Shown in pieces: positions 1 to 6,242 of a DNA stretch of 64,000 nt (position 1 is its first letter; every line of letters starts with the position of its first letter). The position numbers and the translations under genes were made by a program. A model generated the notes under the pieces. That model had not been told where the DNA came from, searched no databases, and worked only from the letters and a program-made list of their open reading frames with translations. Source of the DNA: Allochromatium vinosum DSM 180 (GTDB lineage: Bacteria; Pseudomonadota; Gammaproteobacteria; Chromatiales; Chromatiaceae); assembly GCF_000025485.1 (NCBI RefSeq), contig NC_013851.1, positions 2,399,501-2,463,500 of the forward strand, given 5' to 3'.

Positions 1-640
1 GGAGCACCCGGAATTCGGCCAGCTCGTGCGTGAGCCAGTCGAGGGCGATGTCGGCGGCCAGGATGCCGATCAGGCGCTCGCCATCCGAAGTCGCCTGCGT
101 CACGGGCAGAGAGAAGGTCGCAATCAGCTGCGTGTTGCCGGCCCCCAGCTCGTAGTAAGGCTCACTCCATTCGGCGCGCCCCAGTTCACGCGGGATCTGA
201 TACCAGTCCGAGAACAGATAGTCCTGCTCTTCCAGGGCAAAACTCAACTCGATCCGGCCATCGCGCCGGAAGACATAGGGCGCGCGACGTCGATCGGGGT
301 GGTCCAGTACCGCAGGCTCGAATCCCATGGCCATCCCGAACAGTTCGGGATTCATCTCCAGGGCACGCCGCAGCAGGGGCACGATGTCGTCTTCGCCAAT
401 ACGCACCGAGTCGAGCGTGCTGGCCAGGGTCTCGGTCGCACGCCGCACCGAGATCAGGACACGCTCCACGCGCTGCACCAGGGCCAGCGAACGGTTGTGG
501 GCGTTGTCCTGCAAACGCTGCAACAGCAACTCACGCGCCTGATAGTGATACAGCCCCAGGCTGGCACCGAGGACAGTGGCCACGCACAGCATCACCGAGA
601 GGACCAGCCGTGCACCGATTCCAGAGAAACGCGCCATCAT
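1..640 (-). CDS. Cache-type membrane sensor, N-terminal part; likely the phosphatase of the partner switch (partial)
   Basis: The gene runs off the left edge; 213 codons are visible, starting MMARFSGIGARLVLSVML. The start ATG (640-638) overlaps the TGA of the upstream gene as ATGA, so the two are translationally coupled. Residues about 8-28 are one membrane helix. They are followed by an extracytoplasmic region resembling a double-Cache sensor: a helical stretch, then FGMAMGFEPAVL, then a WYQIPRELGRAEWSEPYY segment typical of dCache_1 domains. The output domain lies outside the window. Because the same operon carries an RsbV-like STAS protein and an RsbW-like kinase but no phosphatase, I infer a C-terminal PP2C/SpoIIE phosphatase. 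A histidine kinase, GGDEF or chemoreceptor output remains possible. Confidence 0.7.
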   Translation of the reverse strand, partial: MMARFSGIGARLVLSVMLCVATVLGASLGLYHYQARELLLQRLQDNAHNRSLALVQRVERVLISVRRATETLASTLDSVRIGEDDIVPLLRRALEMNPELFGMAMGFEPAVLDHPDRRRAPYVFRRDGRIELSFALEEQDYLFSDWYQIPRELGRAEWSEPYYELGAGNTQLIATFSLPVTQATSDGERLIGILAADIALDWLTHELAEFRVL

Positions 641-1707
641 TGGACTCCGAGACGTTCGATATCGGTCGGCATGGCATCGATCATCTCCAGGTGCTGCAAG
701 GCTTCACCGACCCGGTCGACATCCTCGGGGTGCAGTCGCCAGTCCCAGCCGTGCTCGCCCGGATCACCCATGACCGCGTGGATCTGTTCCAGCATCCAGC
801 GCTGATGGATACGATTGGCCGGCACACGCGCCGCGCGCTGGTGCTGGAGCACGAGATCAAGCGCGCCCTCCGGGTCGGCAAAGGCCTGCTCCCAACCACG
901 CCTGGTGGCTGCCACGAAGGCCGTGATCGCAGCGGATTTTTCGCGCTGCGTCTGTTCGAGCGCATAGAGTCCGTCTTCGGGGAAATCGATCCCATACTCG
1001 GACAGCCGGAACACCGTCAGCGCTTCCGGTTCCAGGCCGGCATTGATCAGCAGATGATATTCGTTGTACAGCATCCCCGACATGGCCTCGACTCCCCCGC
1101 GCAGGAAAAGATTGACCGTCTGCGACTGCGGCACGCGCTTGACCTCCAGCCCCCGGGTGCGTAGCAGAGCCTCGATCGGCAGGGCCGGGTCGTTGCGCCA
1201 GACCCCGACACGCCGACCATTGATGTCGGACAGACGGTGCACATTCGAACTGGAGCGCGCGATCAGTACCACCGAGGAGCGTTGGAACAGTTGCGCGACA
1301 TTGACCAGGGGCACGCCCTCGGCGCGGGCCTCGATGGCGGTCGACAGCCACAGCACCGCCAGATCCACCTCGCCCGTTTCGAGGGCCGCGCGTGGTGAGC
1401 GCGCATGACCCATGCTCAGGAGGCTGGCCTCAATCCCCGCCTCGCGATAGAACCCGTGCGCCTGCGCGACATAATAGCCGGCGAACTGGGCCTGCGGCTG
1501 CCAGGCGAGCATCAGACGCAGCGGCGTGCGTGTCGCAGCGGGCGCCGAGGATTCGGACTCGTCCTCGGCCCAGATCGGCGGCGCGATCAACAGACTCAGC
1601 GCCGCCAGACCCCAGAAGCGTGCCGAGCGCCCAAGCCGATCGGACAGAACGCCCCATCCAGACCAAGACCATCGCTCAACCACGCGCCGTATCTGGAGCA
1701 CGCTCAT
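637..1707 (-). CDS. Periplasmic ABC-type substrate-binding protein, NMT1/THI5-like, orphan
   Basis: The product has 356 residues. A long basic N-terminus and a hydrophobic stretch ending near PPIWAED form a signal peptide. The mature part begins LRLMLAWQPQAQFAGYYVA and continues AQAHGFYREAGI, the opening of NMT1/THI5 and SsuA-type solute-binding proteins. Later stretches (VDLAVLWLSTAIEARAEG, GRRVGVWRND) fit that fold. No permease or ATPase gene lies nearby; the neighbours are a STAS protein, an anti-sigma-type kinase and a Cache sensor. The protein may therefore present a ligand to the sensor rather than feed a transporter (inference). The start overlaps the upstream gene by 32 bases and the stop overlaps the next start as ATGA. 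The ligand cannot be predicted. Confidence 0.82.
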   Translation of the reverse strand: MSVLQIRRVVERWSWSGWGVLSDRLGRSARFWGLAALSLLIAPPIWAEDESESSAPAATRTPLRLMLAWQPQAQFAGYYVAQAHGFYREAGIEASLLSMGHARSPRAALETGEVDLAVLWLSTAIEARAEGVPLVNVAQLFQRSSVVLIARSSSNVHRLSDINGRRVGVWRNDPALPIEALLRTRGLEVKRVPQSQTVNLFLRGGVEAMSGMLYNEYHLLINAGLEPEALTVFRLSEYGIDFPEDGLYALEQTQREKSAAITAFVAATRRGWEQAFADPEGALDLVLQHQRAARVPANRIHQRWMLEQIHAVMGDPGEHGWDWRLHPEDVDRVGEALQHLEMIDAMPTDIERLGVQ

Positions 1708-2128
1708 CCTCGTCCGTGGGTTGACACATGATCAGCGAGACCAGATTGCGCCCCTGCTCGCGCCGACAGCTCAGTTCAGTCACCATCTGGCGCACCAGGA
1801 ACCAGCCCAGACCGCCGACGGTGCGCTGCTCCAGGGTCGCGGCCAGATCCGGCTCCGGCAGATTGGCTGGATCGAACGGCTGTCCATCGTCGAGTACATC
1901 GAGCACGAACCGCTCGGCGCTCGGCGCGATGCGCAGCTCGATCTCGCCCGGCTGACCCGGCGGATAGGCATAGTGACAGACATTGACGAACACCTCTTCG
2001 AGCGCCAGGGCGAGCCGTCCGCCAAGACGCGGATCGAGTCCGGCCTGCTCGACCCAGGACTTCAGGAACGCCTGAGCCTCGGGCAGCTGGTCGACGGTTG
2101 CCGGCAGACGCCGGGTCACGGCGTTCAT
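1676..2128 (-). CDS. RsbW/SpoIIAB-like anti-sigma serine kinase (HATPase)
   Basis: The product has 150 residues. It has GHKL ATPase motifs: an N-box in ALEEVFVNVCHYAY (Asn about 49), a G1-like box VLDDGQPFDP (about 78-87) and a G2-like GGLGWFLVRQMV (about 105-116). This is the complete fold of RsbW/SpoIIAB-type kinases, which bind a target and phosphorylate a STAS antagonist. The start at 2128 forms an ATGA overlap with the STAS gene stop, so a longer upstream frame is not needed. No sigma factor gene is visible in the window, so the controlled target is unknown. Confidence 0.85.
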   Translation of the reverse strand: MNAVTRRLPATVDQLPEAQAFLKSWVEQAGLDPRLGGRLALALEEVFVNVCHYAYPPGQPGEIELRIAPSAERFVLDVLDDGQPFDPANLPEPDLAATLEQRTVGGLGWFLVRQMVTELSCRREQGRNLVSLIMCQPTDEDERAPDTARG

Positions 2129-2466
2129 GGGGTTTGCACCAGGGTTATGGCCTCGGGCAACGAGTCGCACACCTTGAACAGTGACAGCAGACCCGTCATC
2201 TCGAAGACTTCGCGCACACTGGGCTGGAGATTGACGTAGACCAGCGCCCCGCCCTGAGCCATCAGCGGCTTGCTCGTGTTCAGCAGCGCGCGCAGTCCGG
2301 CGCTGCTGATATAGACCAATGGGCCGAAATCCAGAACCAGTCGCCGTGCACCCTCGGCGACGAGACGATTGACCCCCTGCTCGTAGTCGGCACCACTGAG
2401 CGCATCGAGCTGACCGGAAACTTTCAGGACGTGGATGCCGTCCTGGAGTGTGATTTCGATCTCCAT
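2125..2466 (-). CDS. STAS-domain anti-sigma factor antagonist (RsbV-like)
   Basis: The product is a single STAS domain of 113 residues. The signature DFGPLVYISSAGLRALL is at residues 46-62, and Ser55 aligns with the phosphorylated serine of SpoIIAA/RsbV proteins. It is first in an operon with the RsbW-like kinase (ATGA overlap), a binding protein and a Cache sensor. By family knowledge, the unphosphorylated form would sequester the kinase and free its target. An AAAGGGG ribosome-binding site lies shortly upstream of the ATG on the minus strand. The 197-base gap to the divergent hydrolase gene should hold both promoters, but I see no clear sigma-70 pair. Confidence 0.9.
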   Translation of the reverse strand: MEIEITLQDGIHVLKVSGQLDALSGADYEQGVNRLVAEGARRLVLDFGPLVYISSAGLRALLNTSKPLMAQGGALVYVNLQPSVREVFEMTGLLSLFKVCDSLPEAITLVQTP

Positions 2467-2663
2467 CGTGTAAAGCCCCTTTGAGCGTCAAATGAATGAT
2501 CCGCGTCGGCGATCGGCGGACCGGATCCGCGCGTTTCGCTGCAACGGCGAGCGGCGTCTCTAGACTACCATCGACCACGCCGATCCCGGCCTCCAGGATA
2601 CAATCATCGCGTTTCAGACATATATCCACTTTTCATTCCAATCCACTGTTGGAGTCATCGAGC

Positions 2664-3632
2664 ATGTCACAACCGCACTTCCAGGAGCTCGCCGAGGGCA
2701 TCTACTGCATCGAGACCGGACTCTATCGCCACGGTCTGGCCGCCGCCTATCTGGTGCGCTCGGGTGAGCGTCTGGCCTTCGTCGACACCGGCCCCGCCAA
2801 CGCGGCCCCGGCACTGCTGGCGACCATCGCCGCGCTCGGTCTGACGCCCGAGCAGGTGGACTATGTGATGCCGACCCATGTGCATCTGGACCATGCCGGC
2901 GCCTCGGGCCATCTGATGGCCGCCTGCCCCAATGCGCGCCTGGTGGCCCACCCCAAGGGCGCACCGCATCTGATCGACCCGAGCAAGCTGATCGCCGGTT
3001 CCAGCGTCGTCTATGGCGAGGAGAACTTCGAGCGCGACTTCGGCGCCCCCCTGCCGATCCCGGCCGAGCGCGTCATCGTCGCCGCGGATGGACAGACCTT
3101 CGACCTGAACGGACGCACCCTGACGTTCATCGACACGCCAGGGCACGCCAATCATCACGGCTGCATCCTCGACAGCCTGACGCAGGGCTTCTTCACCGGC
3201 GACACCTTCGGCATCGCCTATCGCGAGTTCGACACGCCGAACGGTCCCTGGCTGTTCGCGCCGACCACGCCGGTCGCCTTCGAGCCCGACGCTTGGCTCG
3301 CCAGTCTCGACAAGCTGATGGCGCATGATCCCCAGGCCATGTATCTGACCCACTATGGCCGTGTCGACCGCCCGAGCGAACGCGTCGAAGCGCTGCGCCA
3401 GAGCATCCGCGATCTGGCCGAACTGGCACGGCGTGAGGAAGGACGGCCCGGGACCGGCCGGCAACAGCGGCTCAAGGAATCGGTCTCAGCACATCTGATG
3501 CAGCGCGCACGCGAGCATGGCGTGGATCTGCACGACCACCATATCCAGGAGCTGCTGAGCGTCGATACCGAACTCAATGCACAGGGACTGGAAGTCTGGC
3601 TCAAGCGGCGCGAGAAATACGCGGCCGGGTGA
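2664..3632 (+). CDS. MBL-fold metallo-hydrolase
   Basis: The product has 322 residues and no signal peptide. The metallo-beta-lactamase HxHxDH motif is THVHLDHAG (His72, His74, Asp76, His77). Further ligands are suggested by PGHANHH, TGDTFGIAY and THYGRV. The all-alpha C-terminal tail, about 80 residues, resembles the extension of glyoxalase-II-like hydrolases. The ATG at 2664 is preceded by GGAG at 2651-2654; an in-frame extension to about 2496 is possible but lacks support. The substrate is unknown. A perfect inverted repeat begins 11 bases after the stop codon. Confidence 0.88.
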   Translation: MSQPHFQELAEGIYCIETGLYRHGLAAAYLVRSGERLAFVDTGPANAAPALLATIAALGLTPEQVDYVMPTHVHLDHAGASGHLMAACPNARLVAHPKGAPHLIDPSKLIAGSSVVYGEENFERDFGAPLPIPAERVIVAADGQTFDLNGRTLTFIDTPGHANHHGCILDSLTQGFFTGDTFGIAYREFDTPNGPWLFAPTTPVAFEPDAWLASLDKLMAHDPQAMYLTHYGRVDRPSERVEALRQSIRDLAELARREEGRPGTGRQQRLKESVSAHLMQRAREHGVDLHDHHIQELLSVDTELNAQGLEVWLKRREKYAAG

Positions 3633-3642
3633 TCCGGGTTTT

Positions 3643-3677
3643 GAGATGTAAATAATATTAAATACTATTTACATCTC
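3643..3677. repeat. Perfect 12-bp AT-rich inverted repeat (operator or terminator)
   Basis: GAGATGTAAATA (3643-3654) is exactly mirrored by TATTTACATCTC (3666-3677) around an 11-base AT-only-but-one spacer. It stands out in a GC-rich genome. It could end the hydrolase transcript, though no T run follows. It could equally be an operator for the HMA gene that starts 69 bases downstream; the TGTAAATA...TATTTACA core looks like a dimeric repressor site. Confidence 0.6.
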
Positions 3678-3745
3678 ATCCTGAATCTCCTATAAACGTC
3701 TTTAACAACGGTTTTTCGATCCAACGATTCGAGAGTGCCCTGGTC

Positions 3746-4339
3746 ATGCCGAGCCATATCGAGACAGTGAAGTTACAGCCCGTGCGACTGGAGATCCGCC
3801 ACCAGATCCCCGGACGGATTCGGCTGCATCTGCCCGGATTGCGAGAGGATCCATTTTCGAGCGCACGGCTGATGCGGGCACTGGGGCAGGTCGAGGGCGT
3901 GCGCGGTGTGCGCTGGAATCCGGCCTGCGCCAGTCTGGTGGTCTGGCATCGGCGCGCTGGGCGGCTGACCCAGGCGGAATTGAGCGAGATCCTCGATCCC
4001 GTGCTCCAGCCGGTCGTCTCGTACTGGCCGGCACGGATCGAGGCGGCCAAGGCCGCACGGCCGGCGACCAAGACGTCCGCTCGAACGCCCTCCACCCGGA
4101 TGGTTCCGGCCCGGACTCCCGCCGCCTGGACAGCGAACTGGCGCACTTGGCTGCCCCAAATCGATGCCTGGCGATGGCGCCCCACCGTCGAGCTTCAGAG
4201 CGCGGCCACGTCCAGCCCCAGCCAGCCCAGTTGCCGGCTGTGTCAGCTCAAACTGGCCCTGGCGCGCTGGATCTTCAACGATATCTGGCGTTGCTGGACG
4301 CATGAGCTGACGACTTCGCAACGCCCCCAGGCGCGCTGA
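3746..4339 (+). CDS. HMA-like domain protein with basic linker and Cys-containing tail
   Basis: The product has 197 residues. Residues about 15-90 contain HQIPGRIRLHLPGL, the opening of HMA-like (HMA2) domains. They continue as a ferredoxin-like fold with VEGVRGVRWNPACASLVVW, but there is no CxxC metal motif. A low-complexity segment rich in Ala, Arg, Thr and Pro follows (about 100-130), then a tail with CRLCQLKLALARWIF. A second, shorter HMA-like protein lies about 100 bases downstream, so the two probably act together. Such proteins occur near metal P-type ATPases and iron transport genes, but no transporter is present here. The function is unknown; a role in metal handling at the membrane is inference. 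Confidence 0.68.
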   Translation: MPSHIETVKLQPVRLEIRHQIPGRIRLHLPGLREDPFSSARLMRALGQVEGVRGVRWNPACASLVVWHRRAGRLTQAELSEILDPVLQPVVSYWPARIEAAKAARPATKTSARTPSTRMVPARTPAAWTANWRTWLPQIDAWRWRPTVELQSAATSSPSQPSCRLCQLKLALARWIFNDIWRCWTHELTTSQRPQAR

Positions 4340-4342
4340 TCG

Positions 4343-4420
4343 ATCGCATTCGCATTTAGGGCTTGCATTCTCGCTTTTTGCATCTAAAATGAGAACGCAT
4401 CGCATTAAGAAATAATCCAG
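4343..4420 (+). promoter_or_regulatory. Possible Fur-type regulatory region upstream of the second HMA gene
   Basis: This short AT-richer stretch repeats GCATT-like words and contains AATGAGAACGCATCGCATT, which matches about 12 of 19 positions of the classical Fur-box palindrome. An inverted AATGCGAATGCG is nearby. This is by-eye matching only. It could instead be a chance AT-rich promoter. Confidence 0.3.
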
Positions 4421-4442
4421 GCACATCCCGAGCGAGGTTTCC

Positions 4443-4796
4443 ATGCATCACTCGATCCATCACATTCCCGGTCGTCTGCGTGTCCGTTCAGCCGCGTTCC
4501 GGTGTCGCCCTGGGACGGTCGATTCCATTCAGGAACAGCTGCGCTCGCTCGACGGCGTCGAACAGATCCGTTTCAACCAAGCCGCCGGCAGTCTGGTCAT
4601 CCATTACGATACGGCGCGCCTGGATCATCATCGACTGCTGGAGATGCTCAAGGAAACGGGTTGCGTCAATCTGTCGTCGGCGAGCGAAGCGGTGATTTCG
4701 AAGGCGGGCGCGCTGTTCGGCAAGGCGCTCGTCGGCGCGGTCGTCAACAAGGCCGTCGAGCGCTCGGCCTTCCGTCTGGTCAGCGTGCTGCTGTAA
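4443..4796 (+). CDS. Small HMA-like domain protein
   Basis: The product has 117 residues. It opens MHHSIHHIPGRLRVRSAAF, the HMA2-type IPGRLRxR motif. It continues with LDGVEQIRFNQAAGSLVIHYD, a ferredoxin-like beta-alpha-beta unit without metal-binding cysteines. The last 40 residues (AGALFGKALVGAVVNKAVERSAFRLVSVLL) are hydrophobic with regular small residues and look membrane-seeking. It appears to be the partner of the gene at 3746-4339. A large stem-loop that would stop transcription from both sides lies after the stop. The function is unknown. Confidence 0.75.
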   Translation: MHHSIHHIPGRLRVRSAAFRCRPGTVDSIQEQLRSLDGVEQIRFNQAAGSLVIHYDTARLDHHRLLEMLKETGCVNLSSASEAVISKAGALFGKALVGAVVNKAVERSAFRLVSVLL

Positions 4797-4860
4797 GCCG
4801 GTCGTGGTGTTTCGGCTGACGTGTTCCGAGCGTCGTCAGCCGGGGATGAGGCAATAGAGT

Positions 4861-4914
4861 AGATCCAGACACCCTGGTGCGGAAATCCGCTGCCGCCCCG
4901 GGGTGTCTGGATCT
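4861..4914. terminator. Bidirectional stem-loop terminator
   Basis: AGATCCAGACACCC (4861-4874) pairs perfectly with GGGTGTCTGGATCT (4901-4914). A nested GCGGA-AA-TCCGC hairpin sits in the loop (4879-4890). It lies between the convergent HMA gene and zinc-finger gene. A smaller stem, CGGCTGAC (4813-4820) with GTCAGCCG (4835-4842), precedes it. Confidence 0.75.
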
Positions 4915-4915
4915 T

Positions 4916-5113
4916 TCAGTTGGCGAGCCGGTATCTGGCTCCGCAATAGGGACAGGCGACCTCATGATGGGGCTCGTCCTCGATCGGCAGATAGACCCGT
5001 GGGTGCATATTCCAGACCGGAGCGTCCGGGCGGGGACAGCACAGGGGCAGATCCTGGCGGGCGACTTCGATCGGCGGCGACTCCTGGAGCATCGCCGTGG
5101 CTGTGCTCGACAT
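4916..5113 (-). CDS. Small zinc-finger protein, NDUFS6/zf-CHCC-like
   Basis: The product has 65 residues and ends HHEVACPYCGARYRLAN, the zf-CHCC pattern shared with mitochondrial NDUFS6. An upstream Cys-Cys (LCCPRPDAP) and WNMHPRVYLPI complete the expected zinc-ligand region. In proteobacteria such proteins commonly follow ilvE, as here (122 bases downstream). GAGAGGAG on the minus strand precedes the ATG at 5113. The role is not established; Zn binding is inferred from the Cys/His pattern. Confidence 0.8.
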   Translation of the reverse strand: MSSTATAMLQESPPIEVARQDLPLCCPRPDAPVWNMHPRVYLPIEDEPHHEVACPYCGARYRLAN

Positions 5114-5235
5114 CGTTGCGACTCCTCTCGTTGTGACTCGAATGCAGAGACGGTCGTGCTCCGATCTCCAGACGTTCGATGGGCATCGCCGATGCGCTGC
5201 CCATCCTACGCATCCGGGCTTGACCGACAGCGGTC

Positions 5236-6159
5236 TCAGACCAGTGCCAGCCACTCGGGGTGCTGCTCGCGCCGCCCGTGGACCTGATCGAAATAGAGCG
5301 TCTGCAAGCGCTCGGTGATGGGACCGCGCGTGCCGGAACCGATGGCGCGTCCGTCGATCTCGCGGATCGGCGTCACCTCGGCGGCGGTGCCGGTGAAGAA
5401 GGCTTCGTCGGCGATATAGACCTCGTCGCGGGTGATGCGCTTCTCGACCACCTTCAGCCCCAGTTCCTCGCACAGCGTCATCACGGTGCGGCGTGTGATG
5501 CCGTCGAGCGCCGAGGTCAGATCCGGCGTATAGAGCACGCCGTCGCGCACGATGAAGATGTTCTCGCCGCTGCCCTCCATCACGAAGCCCGCCGCATCGA
5601 GCAGCAGCGCCTCGTCGTAGCCGTCGCGCAGGGCTTCCTGGAGCGCCATCATCGAGTTCATGTAGTTGCCGTTGGCCTTGGCCCGGCACATGGTGGTGTT
5701 GACGTGATGACGGGTGAAGGACGAGACCTTGATGCGGATGCCGTTGCGCATGTTCTCTTCGCCCAGATAGGCCCCCCAGGACCAGGCGGCGACCATGCAG
5801 TGGACTTGCAGATTGTCGGCGCGCAGCCCCATGCCCTCGGCGCCATAGAAGCACATGGGACGGATGTAGGCCGATTCCAGGCCGTTCTCGCGCACCACAT
5901 CGCGCTGGGCCTGATTGATCGTCTCCTGGTCCCAGCGCATGGGCATCCCCAGGATGTGGGCCGAGTTGAACAGCCGGCGGGTGTGCTCCTCCAGACGGAA
6001 GATGGCCGTGCCCCTGGCTGTCGGATAGGCCCGGACGCCCTCGAAGACCCCCATGCCATAGTGCAGGGTGTGGGTCAGTACGTGGGTCTTGGCCTCGCGC
6101 CAAGGCACCATTTCGCCGTCCAGCCAGATCAGGCCGTCACGGTCCGCCATCGTCGCCAT
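5236..6159 (-). CDS. ilvE: Branched-chain-amino-acid aminotransferase
   Basis: The product has 307 residues and is a fold-type IV PLP aminotransferase. It catalyses the last step of leucine, isoleucine and valine synthesis with glutamate as amino donor. The N-terminal WLDGEMVPW and HYGMGVFEGVRAY are diagnostic. The PLP lysine is Lys161 in RAKANGNYMNSMM, and MEGSGENIFIV is the phosphate-binding region. The start at 6159 is preceded by a GGAG site; Met4 is an alternative start. It lies downstream of glnE in a minus-strand operon, with a 9-bp hairpin just upstream that may tune expression. Confidence 0.95.
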   Translation of the reverse strand: MATMADRDGLIWLDGEMVPWREAKTHVLTHTLHYGMGVFEGVRAYPTARGTAIFRLEEHTRRLFNSAHILGMPMRWDQETINQAQRDVVRENGLESAYIRPMCFYGAEGMGLRADNLQVHCMVAAWSWGAYLGEENMRNGIRIKVSSFTRHHVNTTMCRAKANGNYMNSMMALQEALRDGYDEALLLDAAGFVMEGSGENIFIVRDGVLYTPDLTSALDGITRRTVMTLCEELGLKVVEKRITRDEVYIADEAFFTGTAAEVTPIREIDGRAIGSGTRGPITERLQTLYFDQVHGRREQHPEWLALV

Positions 6160-6178
6160 GTGTCTTAACTCCGGTAGG

Positions 6179-6199
6179 CTCGGGACGCTGCGTCCCGAG
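6179..6199. other. Perfect 9-bp hairpin in the glnE-ilvE intergenic region
   Basis: CTCGGGACG (6179-6187) and CGTCCCGAG (6191-6199) flank a 3-base loop, 20 bases upstream of the ilvE start. No U run follows on the minus strand. An mRNA processing or stability element, or a weak terminator that separates ilvE expression from glnE, is possible. Confidence 0.5.
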
Positions 6200-6242
6200 T
6201 TCGATCTTGAGAAAGGTCCGGGACCGACCGGCGCGCTCGGCG

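Noticed and set aside
26-805. Plus-strand open frame opposite the Cache and binding-protein genes
   Set aside because: The opposite strand encodes recognisable domains; this frame shows none.
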